31,212 bases of DNA, taken from contig DAORRV010000038.1 of assembly GCA_035443185.1 (NCBI GenBank), positions 1 to 31,212 on the forward strand, given 5' to 3'. Origin of the DNA: UBA2330 sp035443185. GTDB lineage: Bacteria; Bacteroidota; Ignavibacteria; Tepidaquicellales; Tepidaquicellaceae. This document shows, piece after piece, positions 24,492 through 31,212 of this stretch (positions are counted from its first letter, which is position 1; every line of letters begins with the position of its first letter). The position numbers were made by a program, and so were the translations under genes. Below the pieces are notes generated by a model. It had not been told where the DNA came from. It searched no databases and was given only the letters and a program-made list of their open reading frames with translations.

Positions 24492-25337
24492 CTAAAAGAT
24501 CTTATTAACAGTCAGTGTAATGGAGTTGGTGACTTCATTAGCGCTGGTCCTTCCGATCAGTTCACCTGATGTTGAAAATGGTCCTTTCGAATTTGAAAAC
24601 GGTGCTTTAAAATCATTAACCTGTGTCTGGGTTGAATTAAAAGTATAGCTAAGATCTAAGAACAATGACTGACTTAAAAAATACGTACCGCCTGCAGTTG
24701 CAGCAAAACCCCAGACCCAGTTTGTACTCGAAAAATCTGTGGGTTCACCTGAGATATTAACAGTGTCATTCTGAATAAAAGCATACCCGACTACATCGTT
24801 AACTTCTTCTTTGGTTTCAGACATTGAAATTCCCGCTCCAAGATAAAAAAATGTTTTACCCGACGAGATACCAAAATAAGGAGTAAATGAAAACTGATGA
24901 TTAAGGCTGTATTGAAATGACTGAACGACAGCGACACCTTCGAAAGTATCGCCGCTGGAATTTGAACCGAATTGAGGAATCTCAAGGACAGGACTTGTCG
25001 ATGTAGTACCCACATAGCTGTATGAGAGTTTTGATCCCCACAGCCAGCTGCTATTATTGAACTTCTGAAAATAACCAACCTGTAGTGTAGGGCCTAATTT
25101 ACTTTCGGAATCAGGTGTTATCGAAAAAGGACCTTTTGCGCTGCCGGTCTGAACTTTATTTCCATTTATATAAATTTCAGAAAGTCCGAGCGTATTAGCA
25201 TCCACCTGGCTGAAATTCACAAAAGAATAGTTGCCTCCAAGTCCACCGTAAAATCCATACTTTGGAACTTCTGATTTTTGTGCAAAGGATGAAACTGAAA
25301 AAGCAAGCAGAGTAAACAATAGAATAAATTTATTCAA
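24492..25337 (-). CDS. Outer-membrane beta-barrel protein
   Basis: A 281-residue exported protein. Residues 1-19 are a signal peptide (SFA|Q). The mature part shows alternating amphipathic strands rich in Gly, Ser, Tyr and Phe (YGFYGGLGGNYSFVNFS, QVGYFQKFNNSSWLWGSKLS, FSYTPYFG-like strands, LFLDLSYTFNS) and ends in Phe (TVNKIF), the usual C-terminal signal for beta-barrel assembly. Size and pattern suit an eight- to ten-stranded OmpA/OmpX-like barrel without a periplasmic OmpA domain. The function is unknown; structural or adhesin-like roles are possible. It is separately transcribed from the T9SS cargo genes upstream of it on the same strand, as the 219-nt gap suggests. Confidence 0.8.
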   Translation of the reverse strand: MNKFILLFTLLAFSVSSFAQKSEVPKYGFYGGLGGNYSFVNFSQVDANTLGLSEIYINGNKVQTGSAKGPFSITPDSESKLGPTLQVGYFQKFNNSSWLWGSKLSYSYVGTTSTSPVLEIPQFGSNSSGDTFEGVAVVQSFQYSLNHQFSFTPYFGISSGKTFFYLGAGISMSETKEEVNDVVGYAFIQNDTVNISGEPTDFSSTNWVWGFAATAGGTYFLSQSLFLDLSYTFNSTQTQVNDFKAPFSNSKGPFSTSGELIGRTSANEVTNSITLTVNKIF

Positions 25338-25481
25338 AATTTAATATAGGGGGTTATGAAATATTTTTAATATACAAAATAATGTTACAAATGTATTATT
25401 GCAATTACTTCTGTCATTTATATCTATAGAAACAGTTTCAGAATATGATTGGAAATTTTTAGTTTGAAAAATAAATATTTA

Positions 25482-25516
25482 TGAATTCTCTCAAGCTAAA
25501 GCATACGGCTTCTAAT
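25482..25516. repeat. Short intergenic repeat, copy A
   Basis: A 35-bp segment matching 29543-29577 at 27 of 35 positions without gaps (24 of the first 29; shared words TGAATTC, CAAG and CGGCT). It lies about 40 nt after the stop codon of the 25557-26897 gene, within the 219-nt gap 25338-25556. Confidence 0.5.
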
Positions 25517-25556
25517 CTTACGGCTAAAAACAATCTTATAATATTTATAATAAAAT

Positions 25557-26897
25557 TTATTTAATCAAAACCATCCGCTTTGTCTCAGCAAAATCTCCCG
25601 CTTCCAATTTATAAAAATAAACTCCGCTTGGGAAATTACTTCCGTCGAATGAGACAGAGTAGCTGCCTGCAGTTTGCTTTTCATTTACCAGGGTCGAAAC
25701 TTCATTCCCCAATACATCAAAGACTTTCAGCGAAACATCATTGTACACTGTACATTGATATTTTATAATTGTCATTGGGTTAAATGGGTTTGGAAAATTG
25801 TCGAAAAGTCTGTACTGATCGGGTACTTCTGTGGAAATTTGTCTGATATTTGTGATGTACTGATCATAAACTAAATATAATCCTCTTTCAGTAACTACAT
25901 AAATAGAATCGAGTTCTGGTCGGGCTTTAAAAACTCCATAGATATGAAAATTGGGAATGCTATTATTATAAACAGAAAAATTAATACCTGCGTTAGTAGA
26001 AACATATAAGACTGAACCTATTCCGGCATAATAAATTTCTTTCCGTGAAGGATGAAATTCCAGGCAGTTAATATTTCCCGGCAAACTACTCAGCTGACTC
26101 CAGTTAAAACCCTTGTCAGATGATTTATATAAATCTGTTCCGTTGAATGTTACTATTGTATCAGAGCTTTTAAAAAATAATGTATTTGATGAGCTGAAGT
26201 TATTTCCCGTATGATTAAAACTAATTCCATTATCAGTGCTGATCAGTATTGAGTTTTGAGAAGTTATTAAGTATAAATAATTTTCATCATAAGGATTTAA
26301 AATTATATCGCGTAAGTTACCGGGTGTTCCCGGGACATAATTCCAGCTGATTCCTCTGTTAACAGTTTTATACAGAGAATCATTAATCAAAGAATATATA
26401 AAGTTGTCATTAAAAGGAGATATTCTAATAACAGTTGCCTTGAGATTATTACTATTTCCTGAGTTTGTAACTACAGAGTGTAATTCAGGTGGAGTGCAGT
26501 TGACCCCTGCCATTCTACTGAAATATTTTATTGCAAAGTTAGAATCCTGATTTGAAACATCAAATTCTTTCGGTCTGTAAAAAATACAACTTTCAGTAAG
26601 AATAAAATCTGTACAAATAATAGGATCAAAGAATCCATCGAATGGTTTGAATGTGTTATTTGTCCGTGCATTTAATTTATAAGTTCTGAAAATTGCTGAG
26701 TCATTACATCCGATGAACGGAGCACCTGTTATTCCCCATGTCTGAAAGAAAAGTACTCTTTCATTGTTAATATTTATTATTTTAGATTTATCAATTAACA
26801 CGTCATGAACCAAGATCCAGTTCTGCCCTATTGATTTATCCGCAGTACAGGTAAAAATGCAAATTAAAATTGTAATTCTTTTTAAAATTGAAATCAT
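25557..26897 (-). CDS. T9SS type A cargo with four Asp-boxes
   Basis: A 446-residue exported protein. Residues 1-24 are a signal peptide (SIG|Q). Residues of about 150-335 include four Asp-box motifs (TVNRGISW, STDNGISF, SSDKGFNW, STNAGINF) with recurrent blade strands (NPYDENYLYLITS, HPSRKEIYYAGIG), so part of a Ycf48/sortilin-like propeller. The N-terminal 140 residues are less typical. The end, about 365-446, is a type A sorting domain (FDNFPNPFNPMT to KRMVLIK). The DNA encoding it is close to that of the 29635-31137 gene over the last 170 or so bases. It is third in a run of co-oriented cargo genes on the minus strand, 43 nt after the 26941-27807 gene. The ligand is unknown. Confidence 0.86.
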   Translation of the reverse strand: MISILKRITILICIFTCTADKSIGQNWILVHDVLIDKSKIININNERVLFFQTWGITGAPFIGCNDSAIFRTYKLNARTNNTFKPFDGFFDPIICTDFILTESCIFYRPKEFDVSNQDSNFAIKYFSRMAGVNCTPPELHSVVTNSGNSNNLKATVIRISPFNDNFIYSLINDSLYKTVNRGISWNYVPGTPGNLRDIILNPYDENYLYLITSQNSILISTDNGISFNHTGNNFSSSNTLFFKSSDTIVTFNGTDLYKSSDKGFNWSQLSSLPGNINCLEFHPSRKEIYYAGIGSVLYVSTNAGINFSVYNNSIPNFHIYGVFKARPELDSIYVVTERGLYLVYDQYITNIRQISTEVPDQYRLFDNFPNPFNPMTIIKYQCTVYNDVSLKVFDVLGNEVSTLVNEKQTAGSYSVSFDGSNFPSGVYFYKLEAGDFAETKRMVLIK

Positions 26898-26940
26898 TTT
26901 TTAAATCTCCAATAGTTATAAATTAAATTGATAAAATTTT

Positions 26941-27807
26941 TCATTTTACTATGACCATTCTCTTTGTATCTATAAAATCTCCAGCCGTCAGCTTATAAAA
27001 GTAAACCCCGCTCGGAAAATTAATTCCGTCAAATGTGACTGAGTAGCTGCCTGCAGTTTGCTTTTCATTTACCAGTGTCGAAACTTCATTTCCCAAAACA
27101 TCAAAAACTTTGATACTCACCAAATCAATCGTAACCCGTAACTCGTAATTGATCACTGTCTTTGGGTTAAATGGGTTTGGGTAGTTTTGAGAAAGTGAAT
27201 ATTTTTCCGGAATTTTTGTACTGATCTGATTTATATCTGTCAATGTAGTATCACCATATACAATGCCGTTAACAACACATCCTAAAAGTGTATAAGTCGT
27301 AGGTAAAGGATCTCCCAATTCCATAAAGTAAATCCCAATATTCTCTGCGTATTTTCTACTATCTGCAGTAAGTACGATCACCGGACCAAATTCCTTTTTT
27401 GCATATGTGTTTCCGAAAAGTTCAATACTTCCTGTTTCCACACACTTTCTTTTTACATTTCCGCAGAAGTTTGTACTGTCATTTTTATTTGATGCAATTG
27501 AGTCTACGAGAATTTCGCCCGGGCTGTAAGCACATCCACCTCCATTAGAATAATTATAAATATTTCCGGATAATGAATCTATCCTGAACCATTGAGAAAG
27601 ACCGGGGAAATTACACTGATAATATTTTTTCGAATTAATAACCGAATCTTTTGTGACAGTAACTTTGAATTTACCTCCGCTTGATATTTCAATCCAGCTG
27701 TAAGTCCAGGAATTACCGACTTTTAATGGCAGGTATTCCGGAAATCCTGAATACGAATATCCGGGCATTGAATAAATAATTAAAATGATTAATAGTATTT
27801 TTTTCAA
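26941..27807 (-). CDS. Small T9SS type A cargo of the GNSWTYSW type
   Basis: A 288-residue exported protein. Residues 1-20 are a signal peptide (SYS|G). Residues of about 22-190 open with PLKVGNSWTYSW, a start I recognise from many small Ignavibacteria-type secreted proteins of unknown function, and carry several Cys (GGGCAYSPG, NFCGNVKRKCVE). No Asp-box is present. Residues of about 205-288 form the type A sorting domain (LSQNYPNPFNPKT to KRMVIVK). The gene starts 11 nt after the 27819-29354 gene on the minus strand, so co-transcription is almost certain. A 31-bp stretch of its sorting-domain DNA is identical to one in the 29635-31137 gene. A beta-rich surface-exposed protein is expected. 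Confidence 0.84.
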   Translation of the reverse strand: MKKILLIILIIYSMPGYSYSGFPEYLPLKVGNSWTYSWIEISSGGKFKVTVTKDSVINSKKYYQCNFPGLSQWFRIDSLSGNIYNYSNGGGCAYSPGEILVDSIASNKNDSTNFCGNVKRKCVETGSIELFGNTYAKKEFGPVIVLTADSRKYAENIGIYFMELGDPLPTTYTLLGCVVNGIVYGDTTLTDINQISTKIPEKYSLSQNYPNPFNPKTVINYELRVTIDLVSIKVFDVLGNEVSTLVNEKQTAGSYSVTFDGINFPSGVYFYKLTAGDFIDTKRMVIVK

Positions 27808-27818
27808 AGTTATTAATT

Positions 27819-29354
27819 TTATTTTAATAGAATCATACTTTTAGTTTTAGAAAAATTGCCTGCCTCAAGCTTATAAAAATAAACTCCGCTCGAAAAATTA
27901 CTTCCGTCAAATGTGACTGAGTAGCTGCCTGCGTTTTGCTTTTCATTTACCAAAGTCGAAACTTCATTCCCCAATACATCAAAGACTTTCAGACTAACTA
28001 AATCGTCATTTGAATTTTGTATCTTATAATTGATAATAGTGTTGGGATTAAATGGATTTGGAAAATTCTGAGATATAGAATACGATGAAGGTATTTCAAT
28101 TCCTGTTTGAGTTACTCCTGTTAAATTATTCAGTCGATCGTAATATAGTTTGTTTCCTGTTCCGTTTGCGCCGACCCAAATTGCACCTGCATCTCCGCCT
28201 GTATCATAATATTCAATCAAAGTAGGAATGAATCCTATAGCAGAATAAACCGGTGGATGTTCGCTAGTTTGTATTGGTTCTGAAAAAACAGAAGAAGTAG
28301 AATTCGAAGCTGATGAATAATACATTTTATCGGAAACATTTGTTGGAGGACCTGTCTGTAAACTATCCGAATAATAAATTATCCCGACGCCACCATCATT
28401 CAAACTATAATATTTTGCATCAAACCAAAATTCATCTCTGCCGGGCATGGATCCAATTGTAATTGGAGCTCCGTAAGTCATACCACCGTCATTGCTCAAA
28501 ATACAGTTAATATCTTTGCTTCCCGAAATACCTGAAGTATAAAACAGCCAGGCATTCGATCCGTATCGAACAGCTTCAAACTGGTCTTTGGGAGTACCTG
28601 CAGGAATAGGCGAAGTGAATGTACCTTCTACTACAAGTGTTCCGGGTACGGATTCTCTGTATCGGACATTCCTTATGATAGAACTCAAAGTATCTGTAAA
28701 TGGACCCCCGTAATAATTAACAATTGCAGTATCACCGGTTGCAGACATTGATATTCCGGGATGTGCAGCATTTGATGAAAGAAATATTCCTCCACCCCAA
28801 TTAATGCCACCATCTGCTGAACCGAATATTCTCACTTGATTATTTATATAAAGATCTATTATGATATAGATACTTCCGGAAGATGAAGTAGTAGCGTCAA
28901 AGTCTCCTATATTAGTATAATTTGTAAAAGTACCCAATGTCCCGCTGACCGGATTCAAAACCCTGACAGTTCCATTTGCAAGGAAAACACAATAGACTGA
29001 ATCAAGAGCGGTTCTGACCATTTTTGTCTTAGTGATAATCACTGCAGGACTTATCCCGGCAATTTTAGACCAGTTCATTCCATTATTTGTTGAGGTCAGT
29101 ATTGTAAGACCTTCATTCAGTCCGGGAGAAAAGTTTGTATCTGGAACAGAGACATAAATAGTAGAAGCGGAATTCTTATAAACTCCTGATGGTCTGCCCA
29201 TTGGTTCTGTGTCTGATACTACATAGTCGGATCCCCATTCGACATTTTCGTAATAAGGAACCGGCGGATCGTAAATTTTAACGGAAAGTTCCTGAGCTTG
29301 TATATATGTTGTAAAAATAAAAATGGAAATAAAAAGTGTAATTAAATTTTTCAA
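27819..29354 (-). CDS. T9SS type A cargo, divergent Asp-box propeller
   Basis: A 511-residue exported protein. Residues 1-20 are a signal peptide (IQA|Q). Residues of about 40-400 look like a sialidase-type propeller with three recognisable Asp-boxes (STNNGMNW, SADGGINW, SNDGGMTY) and blade strands such as DSVYCVFLANGTVRVL and GVGIIYYSDSLQTGP. The end, about 425-511, is a type A sorting domain (ISQNFPNPFNPNT to KSMILLK). The terminal Lys-Ser-Met replaces the usual Lys-Arg-Met. It is the first intact gene downstream of the decayed relic at 29401-29520 and is followed at 11 nt by the small cargo gene at 26941. The ligand is unknown. Confidence 0.86.
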   Translation of the reverse strand: MKNLITLFISIFIFTTYIQAQELSVKIYDPPVPYYENVEWGSDYVVSDTEPMGRPSGVYKNSASTIYVSVPDTNFSPGLNEGLTILTSTNNGMNWSKIAGISPAVIITKTKMVRTALDSVYCVFLANGTVRVLNPVSGTLGTFTNYTNIGDFDATTSSSGSIYIIIDLYINNQVRIFGSADGGINWGGGIFLSSNAAHPGISMSATGDTAIVNYYGGPFTDTLSSIIRNVRYRESVPGTLVVEGTFTSPIPAGTPKDQFEAVRYGSNAWLFYTSGISGSKDINCILSNDGGMTYGAPITIGSMPGRDEFWFDAKYYSLNDGGVGIIYYSDSLQTGPPTNVSDKMYYSSASNSTSSVFSEPIQTSEHPPVYSAIGFIPTLIEYYDTGGDAGAIWVGANGTGNKLYYDRLNNLTGVTQTGIEIPSSYSISQNFPNPFNPNTIINYKIQNSNDDLVSLKVFDVLGNEVSTLVNEKQNAGSYSVTFDGSNFSSGVYFYKLEAGNFSKTKSMILLK

Positions 29355-29400
29355 AACAATTCTCCTTTTTGTTTAAGTATTTTATAAAATAAATTATTAT

Positions 29401-29520
29401 TCTGTATAAATTAACCCCGCCCGGAAAATTACTTAAGTCGAATGTGACTGAATAACTGCCGGCAGTTTGTTTTACATTTATTAAGCTCGAAATTTAATTC
29501 CCTAATATATCTTAAATTTT
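29401..29520 (-). pseudogene. Decayed T9SS type A sorting-domain relic
   Basis: Reading the minus strand in one frame over 40 codons gives a sequence that matches the sorting-domain middle of the neighbouring genes at about 27 of 40 residues, for example KQTAGSYSVTFDLSNFPGGV. It includes two in-frame stops where the functional copies have Phe and Glu. It has neither the PNPFNP start nor the terminal KRM-LLK segment. It is the only trace of a lost cargo gene, or of a recombination scar, in the 280-nt gap between 29354 and 29635. Confidence 0.8.
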
Positions 29521-29542
29521 TTACGATGAATATTTTATAAGT

Positions 29543-29577
29543 TGAATTCGCGCAAGGTATAGCATGCGGCTACAATT
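29543..29577. repeat. Short intergenic repeat, copy B
   Basis: Partner of the segment at 25482-25516. It lies 57 nt after the stop codon of the 29635-31137 gene, the same relative side as copy A has to the 25557-26897 gene. Confidence 0.5.
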
Positions 29578-29600
29578 AAATCCCTAAAATTTTTGTAATC

Positions 29601-29628
29601 TGTCATTTGTAATATGTCATTTGTAATT
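29601..29628. repeat. 14-bp tandem duplication
   Basis: Two adjacent copies of TGTCATTTGTAAT(A/T) agree at 13 of 14 positions, immediately before the stop codon of the 29635-31137 gene. This is a likely slippage product. Confidence 0.75.
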
Positions 29629-29634
29629 TGAAAT

Positions 29635-31137
29635 TTATTTTAATAAAACCATCCGTTTTGTCTCAGCAAAATCTCCCGCTTCCAATTTATAGAAATAAAC
29701 CCCGCTGGGGAAATTACTTCCGTCGAATGTGACAGTGTAGCTGCCGGGAGTTTGTTTTTCATTTACCAGAGTCGAAACTTCATTCCCCAAAACATCAAAG
29801 ACTTTTATACTGACCAGATCACTCGTAACCCGTAACTCGTAATTGATCACTGTTTTTGGATTAAAGGGGTTTGGATAATTCTGCGAAAGCGAATATCTAT
29901 CTAGGAGAATATTTCCTGTTTCAGAAATGCCGGTATTTCTGACAATCACAGATTTACCATATAAACTGCTTCTGCCTGAAGAATCTTTGTTGTAAATAAC
30001 CCAGATCAGAAAATCATAGTTTTGAAAATAAATTCCATTGCTCATTGTCATAGATGTTTTGTCAGGATCTCCGGAAATTATCACAGTGTCTTTCTGAGAA
30101 GCATAAGTACTATTTAAAATTAATCTGTTAATACCGGAATAATTTTCTTTGTATGCAATCGCATCAGAATAAATATATCCGTCTAAAGTAATCAGATTAT
30201 TGAAAAATCTTTGAAGTGAAGTATTGTCAGCGCTATCGTTGAAGTCATTAATTGTTATAAGAGAATTGTCATGAAGAGAATAGATATTCCAATATCCGGA
30301 TTGATTTGATTCGAATAAAGGGATCTCATCAACATAAGTGGTCATAAAACCTGCATTCCTGACATCTCCGACTCCGTAAACAGTTTCAGGATTACTCCAG
30401 ATATTTCCAAAATTCAGATTCCTTTTATAAAGATGGAAAGTACTGTCAGTATTTTGCTTCTCATAAGTAACCTGCTTTTTAATATTAAAAATATTTTCTA
30501 AAATTTTAGGAGTTTTGCATACAGACATTTCTCCGTCTGTTAAATTATATTCGTAATTTATAATTCCTGTATCAGCATTTACCTCTTTATATATTATGTC
30601 ATTGGAAGATTCATAGACTACTGAATAATTCAGACTATCAATAGATGCAACATCAGGATTGTGACATTGCGCAGAGGAGTCAATTATGAAAGGAGATTGC
30701 CATCCTGTATTGATATTGAAATAGCATCCTACTATATAAATAAGAGAATCTCTTTGACTTTCCCAGACTGCAAATGCATGTTTGTAAATACTGTGATTAT
30801 AATAATCCCCGATACAGATTACCGGATTCTTGTCATTAAAATCTCCTGATGAAATATATACAGTGTTTCCGGTAATTCCGGATGTGTCTATATTTACAAC
30901 GCAGATTCTTGAAACTGAATCATTTTCAGAATTTTTTCTTTCGAAGATCAAAGTTTCAAAAGTATTATTGTTAAATGAAATATTAAATTTATCTCTTATA
31001 TAATCCGGATTGCTGTCATAATATCCTTCGGTTAATTTTCTTTCCGGACTCCATTGATAAGAGTGTTGAGATTTAACAGTACTATAAAGTACAATTTGTA
31101 AAAGTAATAATAAAATAATTTTACATAAATATTTCAT
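29635..31137 (-). CDS. T9SS type A cargo, propeller-like without Asp-boxes
   Basis: A 500-residue exported protein. Residues 1-23 are a signal peptide (VKS|Q). Residues of about 25-400 are strand-rich and repetitive (HAFAVWESQRDSLIYIVGC, DVASIDSLNYSVVYESSND, DFLIWVIYNKDSSGRSSLY), suggesting a beta-propeller that lacks the S-x-D-x-G-x-x-W boxes of its neighbours. Residues of about 415-500 are a type A sorting domain (LSQNYPNPFNPKT to KRMVLLK). Its sorting-domain DNA closely resembles that of the genes at 25557 and 26941. It begins 29 nt after the stop codon of the partial gene at the window edge, so it probably belongs to the same transcript. The function is unknown beyond predicted surface delivery. 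Confidence 0.85.
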   Translation of the reverse strand: MKYLCKIILLLLLQIVLYSTVKSQHSYQWSPERKLTEGYYDSNPDYIRDKFNISFNNNTFETLIFERKNSENDSVSRICVVNIDTSGITGNTVYISSGDFNDKNPVICIGDYYNHSIYKHAFAVWESQRDSLIYIVGCYFNINTGWQSPFIIDSSAQCHNPDVASIDSLNYSVVYESSNDIIYKEVNADTGIINYEYNLTDGEMSVCKTPKILENIFNIKKQVTYEKQNTDSTFHLYKRNLNFGNIWSNPETVYGVGDVRNAGFMTTYVDEIPLFESNQSGYWNIYSLHDNSLITINDFNDSADNTSLQRFFNNLITLDGYIYSDAIAYKENYSGINRLILNSTYASQKDTVIISGDPDKTSMTMSNGIYFQNYDFLIWVIYNKDSSGRSSLYGKSVIVRNTGISETGNILLDRYSLSQNYPNPFNPKTVINYELRVTSDLVSIKVFDVLGNEVSTLVNEKQTPGSYTVTFDGSNFPSGVYFYKLEAGDFAETKRMVLLK

Positions 31138-31166
31138 ATTGTTTTAATTTTAATTCAATTTTAATT

Positions 31167-31212
31167 TTATTTTAACAATATCATTCTCTTAGTTTCAGAA
31201 AATTCACCCGCA
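31167..31212 (-). CDS. Partial T9SS type A cargo gene, last 14 codons only
   Basis: The window ends inside this gene. The visible C-terminus reads AGEFSETKRMILLK followed by TAA (31167-31169), which is the terminal segment of a type A sorting domain. It is the next upstream member of the minus-strand cargo run. Confidence 0.88.
   Translation of the reverse strand, partial: AGEFSETKRMILLK

Noticed and set aside
25388..25395. TACATTTG on the minus strand as a promoter for the barrel protein gene at 24492-25337.
   Set aside because: It fits TAnnTTTG and is 51 nt from the start, but no TTTG-like element is found at the required upstream spacing.

Overview
This AT-rich window most resembles a member of the Ignavibacteria or a close Bacteroidota/Chlorobiota relative. 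The evidence is a set of large secreted proteins ending in the type IX secretion (T9SS) type A sorting domain (a PNPFNP motif, then a domain ending in K/R-R/K-M-hydrophobic-L-K), Asp-box (BNR) beta-propeller repeats, TTG starts without Shine-Dalgarno sites, and at least one TAnnTTTG-type promoter. No tRNA, rRNA, CRISPR array, phage gene or transposase gene was recognised.

Layout. Positions 1-14580 are dominated by four very large minus-strand genes for exported Asp-box proteins (175-2676, 4409-7549, 7905-10643, 11053-14580), with one plus-strand helical cytoplasmic protein (2851-4302) among them. Two of the exported proteins end in the T9SS type A domain. The other two end in a shared module with a dockerin-like pair of calcium loops. 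Intrinsic terminators end most transcripts. A 35-bp element is nearly identical upstream of the genes at 175-2676 and 4409-7549.

Positions 14581-18750 are the most interesting part. A 650-bp stretch of extremely AT-rich DNA precedes a Lys/Ala-repeat, histone-H1-like protein (15301-15549). Next is a 104-residue peptide made of six tandem copies of a 17-residue unit whose SH(S/T)IFPPAGSW core is kept at the protein level while its codons drift synonymously (15847-16161). An intrinsic terminator follows, and then two paralogous 409-residue radical SAM proteins with an unusual CX8CX2C cluster motif (16246-17475, 17521-18750). I read this as a candidate, apparently undescribed multi-core RiPP (ribosomally made, post-translationally modified peptide) system.

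Positions 18887-24332 (plus strand) hold a TMTC-like membrane glycosyltransferase candidate with TPR repeats, a small membrane protein, an Asp-box T9SS cargo, a tandem DUF2061 membrane protein and a cupin. Positions 24492-31212 (minus strand) hold an outer-membrane beta-barrel candidate and a run of T9SS type A cargo genes with closely similar 3' ends, plus a decayed sorting-domain relic and short repeats. This suggests repeated duplication or recombination of gene ends. The T9SS machinery itself is not in the window.
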